A stretch of DNA of 64,000 nucleotides from Kosakonia sp. SMBL-WEM22 (GTDB taxonomy: Bacteria > Pseudomonadota > Gammaproteobacteria > Enterobacterales > Enterobacteriaceae): contig NZ_CP051488.1 in the NCBI RefSeq assembly GCF_014490785.1, positions 2,480,001-2,544,000 of the forward strand, given 5' to 3'. Every line of letters starts with the position of its first letter. Within the stretch, counting starts at the first letter, position 1. Positions 51,404 through 59,366 of the stretch are shown piece by piece. Made by a program: the position numbers and the translations under genes. Below the pieces are notes generated by a model, which saw nothing but the letters and a program-made list of their open reading frames with translations, ran no database searches and had not been told where the DNA came from.

Positions 51404-54400
51404 ATGATCACAATTGACGGTAATGGCGCAGTTGCGTCCGTTGCGTACCGCACCAGTGAGGTTATTGCCATCTATCCCATAACCCCCAGTTCGACAATGG
51501 CTGAACAGGCGGATGCGTGGGCAGGAAACGGCCTGAAAAATATCTGGGGCGATACGCCGCGTGTAGTAGAGATGCAGTCAGAAGCGGGTGCCATTGCCGC
51601 TGTTCACGGCGCCTTGCAGACCGGGGCGCTCTCAACGTCGTTCACCTCATCGCAGGGTCTGCTGCTGATGATCCCGACCCTCTATAAACTGGCCGGGCAG
51701 TTAACGCCCTTTGTGCTGCATGTTGCGGCGCGAACCGTCGCTACCCATGCATTGTCGATTTTTGGCGACCACTCCGATGTGATGGCTGTGCGCCAGACAG
51801 GCTGCGCACTGCTCTGCGCCAGCAGCGTGCAGGAAGCGCAGGACTTTGCGCTTATCTCGCAGATCGCCACGCTGAAGAGCCGCGTGCCATTTATTCACTT
51901 CTTTGATGGTTTTCGCACCTCGCACGAGATTAACAAGATCGTGCCGCTGTCGGACGACACCCTGCGCACCCTGATGCCTGAGCAGGAGATTGACCAGCAT
52001 CGCGCGCGCGCCCTTAATCCGGAACACCCGGTGATCCGCGGTACATCGGCTAATCCGGACACCTATTTCCAGTCCCGCGAAGCGACAAACCCGTGGTACA
52101 ACGCCGTATATGACCATGTTGAGCAGGCGATGGATGATTTTGCCGCCGCTACCGGTCGCCTCTACAAACCCTTTGAGTACTATGGCCACCCGCAGGCGGA
52201 ACGGGTGATCGTGCTGATGGGCTCGGCGATTGGCACCTGCGAAGAGGTGATAGATGAGCTGCTGACGCGCGGCGAGAGAGTCGGCGTGCTGAAAGTGCGG
52301 CTCTATCGCCCCTTCAGTGCCGCGCATCTGCTGGCGGTGTTGCCGCAAAGTGTGCGCAGCGTGGCGGTGCTGGATCGCACCAAAGAGCCGGGCGCGCAGG
52401 CGGAACCGCTCTATCTCGATGTGATGACCGCGCTGGCGGAAGCCTTTAATTGCGGTGAGCGCGAAACCTTGCCGCGCGTGATTGGCGGCCGCTATGGGTT
52501 GTCGTCGAAAGAGTTCGGGCCGGAGTGTGTCCTGGCCGTCTTTAATGAGCTGCGCGCCGATAAACCGAAGCCGCGCTTCACGGTCGGCATTTATGATGAT
52601 GTTACTCACCTCTCCCTGCCGCTGCCGGAAAACACTCTGCCGACGCACGCCAAACTGGAGGCGCTCTTTTATGGCCTTGGCAGCGATGGCAGCGTCTCGG
52701 CGACCAAGAACAATATCAAGATCATAGGTAACGCAACGCCATGGTACGCGCAGGGTTACTTTGTCTATGACTCCAAAAAAGCGGGCGGTCTGACAGTTTC
52801 GCATCTGCGCGTCAGCGAAAGGCCGATCAACTCGGCTTACCTGGTCTCGCAGGCCGATTTCGTCGGCTGTCACCAGCTGCAATTTATCGACAAATACCAG
52901 ATGGCTGAGCGCCTGAAGCCGGGCGGTATTTTCCTGCTCAATACGCCTTACAGCCCTGCTGAAGTGTGGTCGCGCCTGCCGCAGGAAGTGCAGGCGGTGC
53001 TCAGGCAGAAAAACGCGCGTTTTTATGTGGTTAACGCGGCAAAAATTGCCCGCGAATGCGGGCTGGGCGCACGCATCAACACCGTGATGCAGATGGCCTT
53101 TTTCCACCTCACCGCCATTCTGCCGGGCGACAGCGCGCTGACAGCGCTGCAGGGGGCGATTGCCAAAAGCTACAGCAGTAAAGGCCAGGAGCTGGTTGAG
53201 CGCAACTGGCAGGCGCTGGCGATGGCGCGGGATTCTCTGGCCGAAGTGCCGCTGAAAGAAGTCGACCGCCAAAGCGCCCATCGCCCGCCGGTGGTCTCAG
53301 ACAGCGCGCCGGACTTTGTGAAAACCGTGACGGCAGCGATGCTGGCAGGGCTTGGCGATGCCCTGCCTGTCTCGGCCCTGCCGCCGGACGGCACCTGGCC
53401 GGTGGGCACCACGCGCTGGGAGAAGCGCAATATTGCCGAGGCGATCCCGATCTGGAAAGAGGAGCTTTGCACGCAGTGCAATCACTGCGTTGCTGCCTGC
53501 CCACACTCGGCGATACGCGCCAAAGTGGTGCCGCCGCAGTCGATGGAGGACGCGCCATCAAGCCTGCATTCGCTGGATGTGAAAGCGCGCGATATGCGCG
53601 GTCAGAAATATGTTTTGCAGGTCGCGCCGGAAGATTGCACCGGCTGTAACCTCTGCGTTGAGGTCTGCCCGGCGAAAGATCGCCAGAACCCGGAGATCAA
53701 GGCGATCAATATGATGTCGCGCCTTGAGCATGTCGAAGAGGAGAAAGCGAATTATGACTTCTTCCTCGACCTGCCGGAGATTGACCGCAGCCAGCTGGAG
53801 CGCATTGATATTCGTACCTCGCAGCTTATATCGCCGCTATTTGAGTATTCGGGCGCCTGCTCCGGCTGTGGCGAAACGCCCTATATCAAGCTGCTGACCC
53901 AGCTCTATGGCGACCGCATGATGATCGCGAATGCCACCGGTTGCTCCTCAATCTATGGCGGCAACCTGCCCTCAACCCCCTACACCACCGATGCCAACGG
54001 GCGCGGGCCGGCGTGGGCCAACTCGCTGTTTGAAGATAACGCCGAGTTCGGGCTTGGCTTCCGCCTGAGCGTCGACCAGCATCGCCAGCGCGTTATGCGC
54101 CTGGTGGAAGAGTTTGCTGACGCCCTACCAGCTGACCTGCTTACAGCCCTGCGTGCCGATGCGGCGCCGGAGGTGCGCCGCGAGCAGGTGGCAGCCCTGC
54201 GCAACGAGCTGGCTGATGTGGAAGGCGCGCAACAGTTGCTCACCGATGCCGATGCGCTGATCGAGAAGTCGATATGGCTGATTGGCGGCGATGGCTGGGC
54301 CTACGATATCGGCTTTGGCGGCCTGGATCATGTGATGAGCCTGACCGAGAACGTCAATATTCTGGTGCTCGATACCCAGTGTTACTCCAACACCGGCGGG

Positions 54401-54928
54401 CAGGCCTCGAAGGCGACGCCTCTTGGGGCGGTCACCAAGTTTGGCGAGCACGGGAAGCGCAAAGCGCGCAAAGATCTCGGCGTCAGCATGATGATGTATG
54501 GACATGTCTACGTTGCGCAGATCTCCCTCGGCGCGCAGCTTAACCAGACGGTGAAAGCGATTCAGGAAGCGGAAGCCTATCCCGGCCCGTCGCTGATTAT
54601 CGCCTACAGCCCCTGCGAAGAGCATGGCTACGATCTGGCGCTGAGCCACGATCAGATGCGCCAGCTGACCGCGACCGGCTTCTGGCCGCTCTATCGCTAC
54701 GATCCGCGTCGCGAAGCGGAAGGCAAAATCCCGCTGGCGCTCGACTCCCGCCCACCGTCGGATGCGCTGGCAGAAACGTTGCTTAATGAGCAGCGCTTTA
54801 AACGCCTGAATGCGCAGCAGCCGGAGGTAGCTGAGCAGTTGTGGAAAGATGCAGCGGCGGATCTGCAAAAACGCTACAACTTCCTCGCACAACTGGCCGG
54901 GAAAGCGGAAAAAAGCGCGGCTGAATAA
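51404..54928 (+). CDS. ydbK: Pyruvate:flavodoxin/ferredoxin oxidoreductase YdbK (NifJ)
   Basis: Cytoplasmic single-chain PFOR of 1174 residues converting pyruvate and CoA to acetyl-CoA and CO2 with reduction of flavodoxin or ferredoxin. Domains in order: TPP-binding pyrimidine domain (opening ITIDGNGAVASVAYRTSEVIAIYPITPSSTM), domain II, gamma domain with KAGGLTVSHLR, the two [4Fe-4S] clusters CTQCNHCVAACP and CTGCNLCVEVCP (about 690-760), and the TPP pyrophosphate domain with CSGCGETPYIKLLTQLYG, ANATGCSSIYGGNLPSTPY and GGDGWAYDIGFGGLDHV. In E. coli it responds to oxidative stress through SoxRS; here no SoxS site was assigned. It could be nifJ in a diazotroph, but no nif genes are in the window. 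A strong terminator follows. Confidence 0.95.
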   Translation: MITIDGNGAVASVAYRTSEVIAIYPITPSSTMAEQADAWAGNGLKNIWGDTPRVVEMQSEAGAIAAVHGALQTGALSTSFTSSQGLLLMIPTLYKLAGQLTPFVLHVAARTVATHALSIFGDHSDVMAVRQTGCALLCASSVQEAQDFALISQIATLKSRVPFIHFFDGFRTSHEINKIVPLSDDTLRTLMPEQEIDQHRARALNPEHPVIRGTSANPDTYFQSREATNPWYNAVYDHVEQAMDDFAAATGRLYKPFEYYGHPQAERVIVLMGSAIGTCEEVIDELLTRGERVGVLKVRLYRPFSAAHLLAVLPQSVRSVAVLDRTKEPGAQAEPLYLDVMTALAEAFNCGERETLPRVIGGRYGLSSKEFGPECVLAVFNELRADKPKPRFTVGIYDDVTHLSLPLPENTLPTHAKLEALFYGLGSDGSVSATKNNIKIIGNATPWYAQGYFVYDSKKAGGLTVSHLRVSERPINSAYLVSQADFVGCHQLQFIDKYQMAERLKPGGIFLLNTPYSPAEVWSRLPQEVQAVLRQKNARFYVVNAAKIARECGLGARINTVMQMAFFHLTAILPGDSALTALQGAIAKSYSSKGQELVERNWQALAMARDSLAEVPLKEVDRQSAHRPPVVSDSAPDFVKTVTAAMLAGLGDALPVSALPPDGTWPVGTTRWEKRNIAEAIPIWKEELCTQCNHCVAACPHSAIRAKVVPPQSMEDAPSSLHSLDVKARDMRGQKYVLQVAPEDCTGCNLCVEVCPAKDRQNPEIKAINMMSRLEHVEEEKANYDFFLDLPEIDRSQLERIDIRTSQLISPLFEYSGACSGCGETPYIKLLTQLYGDRMMIANATGCSSIYGGNLPSTPYTTDANGRGPAWANSLFEDNAEFGLGFRLSVDQHRQRVMRLVEEFADALPADLLTALRADAAPEVRREQVAALRNELADVEGAQQLLTDADALIEKSIWLIGGDGWAYDIGFGGLDHVMSLTENVNILVLDTQCYSNTGGQASKATPLGAVTKFGEHGKRKARKDLGVSMMMYGHVYVAQISLGAQLNQTVKAIQEAEAYPGPSLIIAYSPCEEHGYDLALSHDQMRQLTATGFWPLYRYDPRREAEGKIPLALDSRPPSDALAETLLNEQRFKRLNAQQPEVAEQLWKDAAADLQKRYNFLAQLAGKAEKSAAE

Positions 54929-54945
54929 CGCTTAAGGCAATAATG

Positions 54946-54974
54946 GCCGCCGGTTAACGCCCGGCGGCTTTTTT
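54946..54974 (+). terminator. ydbK terminator
   Basis: GCCGCCGG (54946-54953) and CCGGCGGC (54961-54968) with a seven-base loop, followed by TTTTTT. It lies 17 bases after the ydbK stop. Confidence 0.9.
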
Positions 54975-55050
54975 ATGTCACTGTTTTGCATGACAACGGG
55001 CGGCAAGCTGGCTAATAATCACCACTCAACCCGGCGGCAAGGACACCTTC

Positions 55051-55263
55051 ATGCGTCATCACCCAGTTACATCATCACGAATTGCCTCTGTGGGGTATGA
55101 CCCGCAAAGCCGCACGCTGGAGATCCGCTTTCACGATAAGCGCACCTATCAATATCAGGATGTGCCGGAGCGCATTTTTACCGTTTTTCTAACCGTCGTG
55201 TCGAAGGGCCGCTTTTATGATGGCGTGGTGAAAGGCAAATATAGGGAAAAACGCATCGCCTGA
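55051..55263 (+). CDS. KTSC domain small protein
   Basis: Small protein of 70 residues filled by a KTSC domain (SRIASVGYDPQSRTLEIRFHDKRTYQYQDVPERIFTVFLTVVSKGRFYDGVVKGKY). Such domains also occur fused to lysyl-tRNA synthetase and in phage proteins; the role of free copies is unknown, nucleic-acid binding being one idea. AAGGACA lies about eight bases before the ATG. Single gene between ydbK and ttcA. Confidence 0.82.
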   Translation: MRHHPVTSSRIASVGYDPQSRTLEIRFHDKRTYQYQDVPERIFTVFLTVVSKGRFYDGVVKGKYREKRIA

Positions 55264-55390
55264 GCCGCCCTTGCCAGGTGATAAATACCTGCCACAGGCG
55301 TAAATCATTGGTACAATCCCGCCCTAATCGCGTATCTCTGCCCGTGGTCTGCGTACCGCTGGCGCAAAAAAACCGAATTGAGCCTTTTTC

Positions 55391-56326
55391 ATGTCGCAAA
55401 ATCAAGAAATTAGCAAAAAAGAACAGTACAACCTCAACAAGTTGCAGAAGCGTCTGCGCCGCAACGTTGGCGAAGCGATTGCCGACTTCAACATGATTGA
55501 AGAAGGTGATCGGATTATGGTTTGCCTCTCCGGCGGCAAAGATAGCTACACCATGCTGGAGATCTTGCGCAACTTGCAGCAGAGCGCGCCGGTCAACTTC
55601 TCGCTTATTGCGGTTAACCTCGATCAGAAACAGCCTGGTTTCCCGGAGCATATTCTGCCTGCTTACCTTGAAGCGCAGGGAGTCGAGTACAAAATCGTCG
55701 AAGAGAACACTTACGGCATCGTCAAAGAGAAGATCCCGGAAGGCAAAACCACCTGCTCGCTCTGCTCACGTCTGCGCCGTGGCATTCTTTATCGCACCGC
55801 GACTGAATTGGGCGCAACGAAAATTGCCCTCGGCCACCACCGCGACGACATTCTGCAAACGCTGTTCCTCAATATGTTCTACGGCGGCAAGATGAAAGGC
55901 ATGCCGCCGAAGTTGATGAGTGACGATGGCAAGCATATTGTTATTCGCCCGCTGGCCTACTGCCGCGAGAAAGATATTGAGCGCTTCTCCGAAGCCAAAG
56001 GTTTCCCGATTATTCCGTGCAACCTCTGCGGTTCGCAGCCGAACCTGCAGCGCCAGGTGATTGCCGATATGCTGCGCGACTGGGATAAACGCTACCCGGG
56101 CCGTATCGAAACTATGTTCAGCGCGATGCAGAATGTGGTGCCATCACACCTGAGCGATATCAACCTGTTCGATTTCAAAGGCATCAAACACGGTGCGGAA
56201 GTGGTCAACGGCGGCGACCTGGCATTCGATCGCGAAGCGATCCCGATGCAGCCGGTTGGCTGGCAGCCGGAAGAGGATGATGCCCAGCTCGATGAGCTAC
56301 GGCTAAATGTGATTGAAGTGAAGTAA
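55391..56326 (+). CDS. ttcA: tRNA 2-thiocytidine(32) synthetase TtcA
   Basis: ATP-dependent enzyme of 311 residues that thiolates C32 in certain tRNAs. The PP-loop SGGKDS (about 48-53) binds ATP, and the paired CxxC motifs TTCSLCSRLRRG (near 120-130) and PCNLCGSQPNLQRQ (near 213-226) bind the [4Fe-4S] cluster and sulfur. FKGIKHGAEVVNGG near the C-terminus is also typical. Length equals the E. coli protein. It is convergent with dbpA, sharing a bidirectional terminator. Confidence 0.96.
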   Translation: MSQNQEISKKEQYNLNKLQKRLRRNVGEAIADFNMIEEGDRIMVCLSGGKDSYTMLEILRNLQQSAPVNFSLIAVNLDQKQPGFPEHILPAYLEAQGVEYKIVEENTYGIVKEKIPEGKTTCSLCSRLRRGILYRTATELGATKIALGHHRDDILQTLFLNMFYGGKMKGMPPKLMSDDGKHIVIRPLAYCREKDIERFSEAKGFPIIPCNLCGSQPNLQRQVIADMLRDWDKRYPGRIETMFSAMQNVVPSHLSDINLFDFKGIKHGAEVVNGGDLAFDREAIPMQPVGWQPEEDDAQLDELRLNVIEVK

Positions 56327-56364
56327 AAAAAAGCCTCTCAGGTCACTTACTGAGAGGCTTTTTT
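56327..56364. terminator. Bidirectional terminator between ttcA and dbpA
   Basis: A-run, GCCTCTCA (56333-56340), ten-base loop, TGAGAGGC (56351-56358), T-run to 56364. The A-run and T-run on the two sides serve both convergent genes. Confidence 0.92.
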
Positions 56365-56377
56365 AATGGTGCTGGCG

Positions 56378-57751
56378 TTATTTCAACAAGCGCACGCGGC
56401 AGGCTTTGCCTTTGATTTTGCCGTTTTGCAGCTGCTTCCACGCCTGGCGCGCCACGCTCTGTCGCACCGCGACATAGACATGCGCCGGATGGACGGTGAT
56501 CTTGCCGATATCGGCTCCGTCCAGCCCCATCTCGCCCGTTAACGCCCCCAGCACATCGCCCGGACGCATTTTTGCTTTCTTACCACCGTCGATGCAAAGC
56601 GTGGTCATCTCTGCCGCTAACGGCGCAATGGTGACATTGGCTGGCGCAGAGAGCCAGTTCAGCTTCAGGTGCAGCATTTCAGAGAGAATATTCGCCCGCT
56701 GCGCCTCTTCCGGTGCGCAAAGGCTGATTGCCAGCCCCTGATTCCCGGCGCGCGCGGTGCGCCCGATACGGTGAACGTGCACCTCCGGGTCCCAGGCCAG
56801 CTCGTAATTAACGACCAGCTCGAGGGATTTGATATCCAGACCGCGCGCGGCGACATCGGTCGCCACCAGTACACGGGCGCTGCCGTTAGCAAAACGCACC
56901 AGCGTCTGGTCGCGGTCGCGCTGCTCCAGATCGCCATGCAGCGCCAGCGCGTCCTGGCCTGCGGCGTTCAGCGCATCACACACTTCCTGGCAATCTTTTT
57001 TTGTGTTACAGAAGACCACGCAGGAGGCCGGGCGGTGAACGCTCAACAGTTTTTGCAACAGCGGGATTTTGCCGTGACGGGAGACTTCAAAAAATTGCTG
57101 CTCAATAGCCGGCAGATCGTCAACGGTATCGATCTCCACCGTTTCCGGGTTGCGCTGTACGCGACCGCTGATAGCAGCGATGGCCTCCGGCCAGGTGGCG
57201 GAAAAGAGTAAGGTCTGACGCTGGGCCGGAGCGAAGCGGATCACCTCATCAATAGCGTCGCTAAAGCCCATATCGAGCATGCGATCGGCTTCGTCCATCA
57301 CCAGCGTTTGCAGGCTCTCCAGCGAGACCGTGCTTTTTTGCAGATGATCGAGCAGGCGGCCCGGCGTGGCGACGATGATATGTGGCGCATGCTGCAAGGA
57401 ATCGCGCTGCGCGCCAAAAGGCTGACCGCCGCAGAGCGTCAAAATTTTGGTATTCGGCATGGAGCGCGCCAGGCGGCGCAATTCGCTGGCAACCTGATCC
57501 GCCAGCTCGCGCGTCGGGCATAAAATCAGCGACTGGGTCTGAAAACGGCTGCTATCGATGTGCTGCAATACGCCAAGACCAAATGCCGCTGTTTTACCGC
57601 TGCCGGTTTTTGCCTGCACGCGGACATCTTTTCCGGCCAGTATCAGGGGGAGCGCAGCAGCCTGCACCGGCGTCATGGTGAGATAGCCCAGTTCGTTAAG
57701 ATTATCAATCTGGGCGGCGGGCAGCATGTTCAGTGTTGAAAAAGCGGTCAA
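56378..57751 (-). CDS. dbpA: DEAD-box RNA helicase DbpA
   Basis: RNA helicase of 457 residues that acts in 50S assembly through hairpin 92 of 23S rRNA. Q-motif region GYLTMTPVQAAALPLILAG, Walker A AKTGSGKTA, DEAD in LVMDEADRMLDMGF, SAT in LLFSATWPEA and motif VI HRIGRTARAG are clear. The C-terminal RNA-binding domain (about 385-457, TLCIDGGKKAKMRPGDVLGALTGEMGL) gives the rRNA specificity. Single gene with a proline-rich small gene upstream on the same strand. Confidence 0.96.
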   Translation of the reverse strand: MTAFSTLNMLPAAQIDNLNELGYLTMTPVQAAALPLILAGKDVRVQAKTGSGKTAAFGLGVLQHIDSSRFQTQSLILCPTRELADQVASELRRLARSMPNTKILTLCGGQPFGAQRDSLQHAPHIIVATPGRLLDHLQKSTVSLESLQTLVMDEADRMLDMGFSDAIDEVIRFAPAQRQTLLFSATWPEAIAAISGRVQRNPETVEIDTVDDLPAIEQQFFEVSRHGKIPLLQKLLSVHRPASCVVFCNTKKDCQEVCDALNAAGQDALALHGDLEQRDRDQTLVRFANGSARVLVATDVAARGLDIKSLELVVNYELAWDPEVHVHRIGRTARAGNQGLAISLCAPEEAQRANILSEMLHLKLNWLSAPANVTIAPLAAEMTTLCIDGGKKAKMRPGDVLGALTGEMGLDGADIGKITVHPAHVYVAVRQSVARQAWKQLQNGKIKGKACRVRLLK

Positions 57752-57813
57752 AATAGAGTCTCGCGGTAAAAGGCTTCGGTTCAGCAGGCGCGTATCCTCT
57801 CAGATCTGCCCCT

Positions 57814-57963
57814 TTAACGCGACATTTTAATCGGCTCTTCATCGGGCGGCGGGTCCGGCAACGGCTGCGGTTTTGGAATCGGATCGGGGATCGGCACCGG
57901 GTCGTTCGGCACGGGATCGGGCGGCAGCGAATAGAGTGCATTGCGTAACGTCAGAGTAGCCAT
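57814..57963 (-). CDS. Proline-rich 49-residue small protein
   Basis: Not recognised. Minus-strand frame MATLTLRNALYSLPPDPVPN continuing with alternating Pro (PDPIPKPQPLPDPPPDEEP) and ending PIKMSR, stop TAA at 57816-57814. About 17 of 49 residues are Pro, mostly as x-P alternation, giving a polyproline-II-like rod with acidic and Lys positions, like TonB-type linkers. SD GGAG lies six bases before the ATG. No signal peptide. It lies between fnrS (59 bp upstream) and dbpA (62 bp downstream), all on the same strand. A longer overlapping ORF in another frame (57705-57941) looks spurious. Confidence 0.65.
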   Translation of the reverse strand: MATLTLRNALYSLPPDPVPNDPVPIPDPIPKPQPLPDPPPDEEPIKMSR

Positions 57964-58022
57964 GGTGTTCTCCACTTCAACATTGTCGTTACTTTAAGGG
58001 TAGAAGCTCATGGCGCAGAGGC

Positions 58023-58144
58023 AAAAAAAAGCCGACTGATTAAGTCGGCGTCGTACGAATCAATTGTGCTATGCAGTAATTCAAAAAAAGGAAGTAAGAC
58101 AATATGGAGCGCAACGCCCATCGCTTGACGTTGCATTCACCTGC
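58023..58144 (-). ncRNA. fnrS: FnrS, anaerobically induced Hfq-binding sRNA
   Basis: The 122-nt minus-strand sequence begins GCAGGTGAATGCAACG, contains CTCCATATTGTCTTACTTCC and ends with the terminator GCCGACTTAATCAGTCGGC plus eight T. As far as I recall it is identical to E. coli FnrS in the 5' two thirds and of equal length, in the same place between zntB (ydaN) and dbpA. FnrS represses genes of aerobic metabolism (sodB, maeA, gpmA, cydDC) under anaerobiosis. An FNR box and -10 lie correctly upstream. Confidence 0.95.
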
Positions 58145-58151
58145 GAGGTGA

Positions 58152-58193
58152 ATATTGCCCTGAATAGCCGCGGCGTTTATTGACCTCGCTCAA
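58152..58193 (-). promoter_or_regulatory. fnrS promoter with FNR box
   Basis: TTGAC-CTCG-CTCAA at 58180-58193 matches the FNR consensus TTGAT-N4-ATCAA in eight of ten arm positions. Its centre is about 42 bp upstream of the fnrS start at 58144, the class II activator position. The -10 is CAATAT (58157-58152). Confidence 0.8.
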
Positions 58194-58239
58194 CTTAAGT
58201 GGCGTTTTAATGTTCAATTAATGTTAAAAAAGTTAAATT

Positions 58240-59223
58240 TTACAGCCATTTACTGCGATGCAGCCACCAGGTAACACCGCCTATCAGTAGCGCTAACGCG
58301 GCGCAGAAGATGGCAAAACCTAAGTGCCAGCCGCCGCCGGGAATGCCGCCGAGGTTGACGCCAAACAGGCCGGTTAAAAAGGTGCTGGGGAGAAAAACCA
58401 TCGCCATCAGCGACATGGTATAGGAGCGTCGGGCCAGTGACTCCTGCATCACCTGAGTGATCTCGTCGGTCATCACGGCGGTACGTGCAATGCAGGCATC
58501 AATCTCATCCAGCCCGCGCCCGAGGCGATCGGCGATATCCTGCATGCGGCGGCGTTGATCGTCGCTCATCCACGGCAAACGTTCGCTGGCCAGCCGCGCA
58601 AAGACATCGCGCTGCGGTGCCATATAGCGACGCATCACAATTAACTGCTTGCGCAGCAGCGCCAGAATGCCGCGCGGTGGAACCTGCTGGTCGAGCAGGT
58701 CATCCTCGAGATCGATAATTCGGTCATGGAGTGATTCGATAAACTCGCTGGCGTGATCGGTGAGGGAATCGCAGACATCCACCAGCCAGCCGCCGCAGTC
58801 CGTTGGCCCGCTGCCCTCCTCCAGCTCGCTGACGACATCATCCAGTGCCAGCACCTTTCGCTGGCGTGTTGAGACGATCATCCGCTCGTCCATATAAACG
58901 CGCACAGCGACCAGCTGATCGGGACGTTCATCGGTGCTGCCATTAATGCAGCGCAGCGTGATCAGCGTCCCTTCACCCATGCGGCTTACTCTGGGGCGCA
59001 AACTCTCGCCCGCCAGCGCGTTACGCACGCTGTTCGGTAAGACGGGCGTCGTTTCCAGCCACTGCGCGCTCTCCTGGTTGGTGTAATTCAGGTGCACCCA
59101 GCACGGTGTTCGGGCGGTGATCTCATCATCCGCTGCCAGCGGTTTGACGCCGCCTTTGCCGTCAAGCTGCCACGCGTAAACCGCGTCCGGCACCTGCAGA
59201 TCCGCTCCTTTGATAGCTTCCAC
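58240..59223 (-). CDS. zntB: Zinc transporter ZntB (CorA family)
   Basis: Pentameric inner-membrane CorA-type zinc transporter (H+-coupled zinc import in recent work; earlier called efflux). The start is GTG at 59223 behind GGAGG, giving 327 residues, the length of E. coli ZntB; the ATG frame from 59265 lacks an RBS. The long cytoplasmic domain carries LRPRVSRMGEGTLITLRCINGSTDERPDQLV, and two C-terminal helices flank LFGVNLGGIPGGGW, in which GVN replaces the GMN of magnesium CorA. It ends with the HRSKWL tail. Confidence 0.94.
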   Translation of the reverse strand: MEAIKGADLQVPDAVYAWQLDGKGGVKPLAADDEITARTPCWVHLNYTNQESAQWLETTPVLPNSVRNALAGESLRPRVSRMGEGTLITLRCINGSTDERPDQLVAVRVYMDERMIVSTRQRKVLALDDVVSELEEGSGPTDCGGWLVDVCDSLTDHASEFIESLHDRIIDLEDDLLDQQVPPRGILALLRKQLIVMRRYMAPQRDVFARLASERLPWMSDDQRRRMQDIADRLGRGLDEIDACIARTAVMTDEITQVMQESLARRSYTMSLMAMVFLPSTFLTGLFGVNLGGIPGGGWHLGFAIFCAALALLIGGVTWWLHRSKWL

Positions 59224-59331
59224 TGCGCCTCCACAATCATCAGTTAGTGATGACAGTCTAGTCATGCGCCAGGGTTAAGCAATCATGACGCTGAATTTGC
59301 TAACAAATTACGACGGATTGCCATAAAAAAA

Positions 59332-59353
59332 GCCCGCATTGCGGGCTTTTTAT
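59332..59353. terminator. Bidirectional-type terminator at the 3' end of the short MCP gene
   Basis: A7, GCCCGC (59332-59337), loop, GCGGGC (59341-59346), T-run. On the minus strand it ends the MCP transcript with seven T before zntB. Confidence 0.9.
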
Positions 59354-59366
59354 TCACCTGAGGCTA

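Noticed and set aside
51701..53281. 526-codon minus-strand open frame antisense to ydbK
   Set aside because: Shadow of the PFOR frame, His/Arg-rich without recognisable motifs or start signals.
57705..57941. 78-codon minus-strand open frame overlapping dbpA start
   Set aside because: Arg/Cys-rich, overlaps dbpA and the better supported proline-rich gene in another frame, which has the SD.
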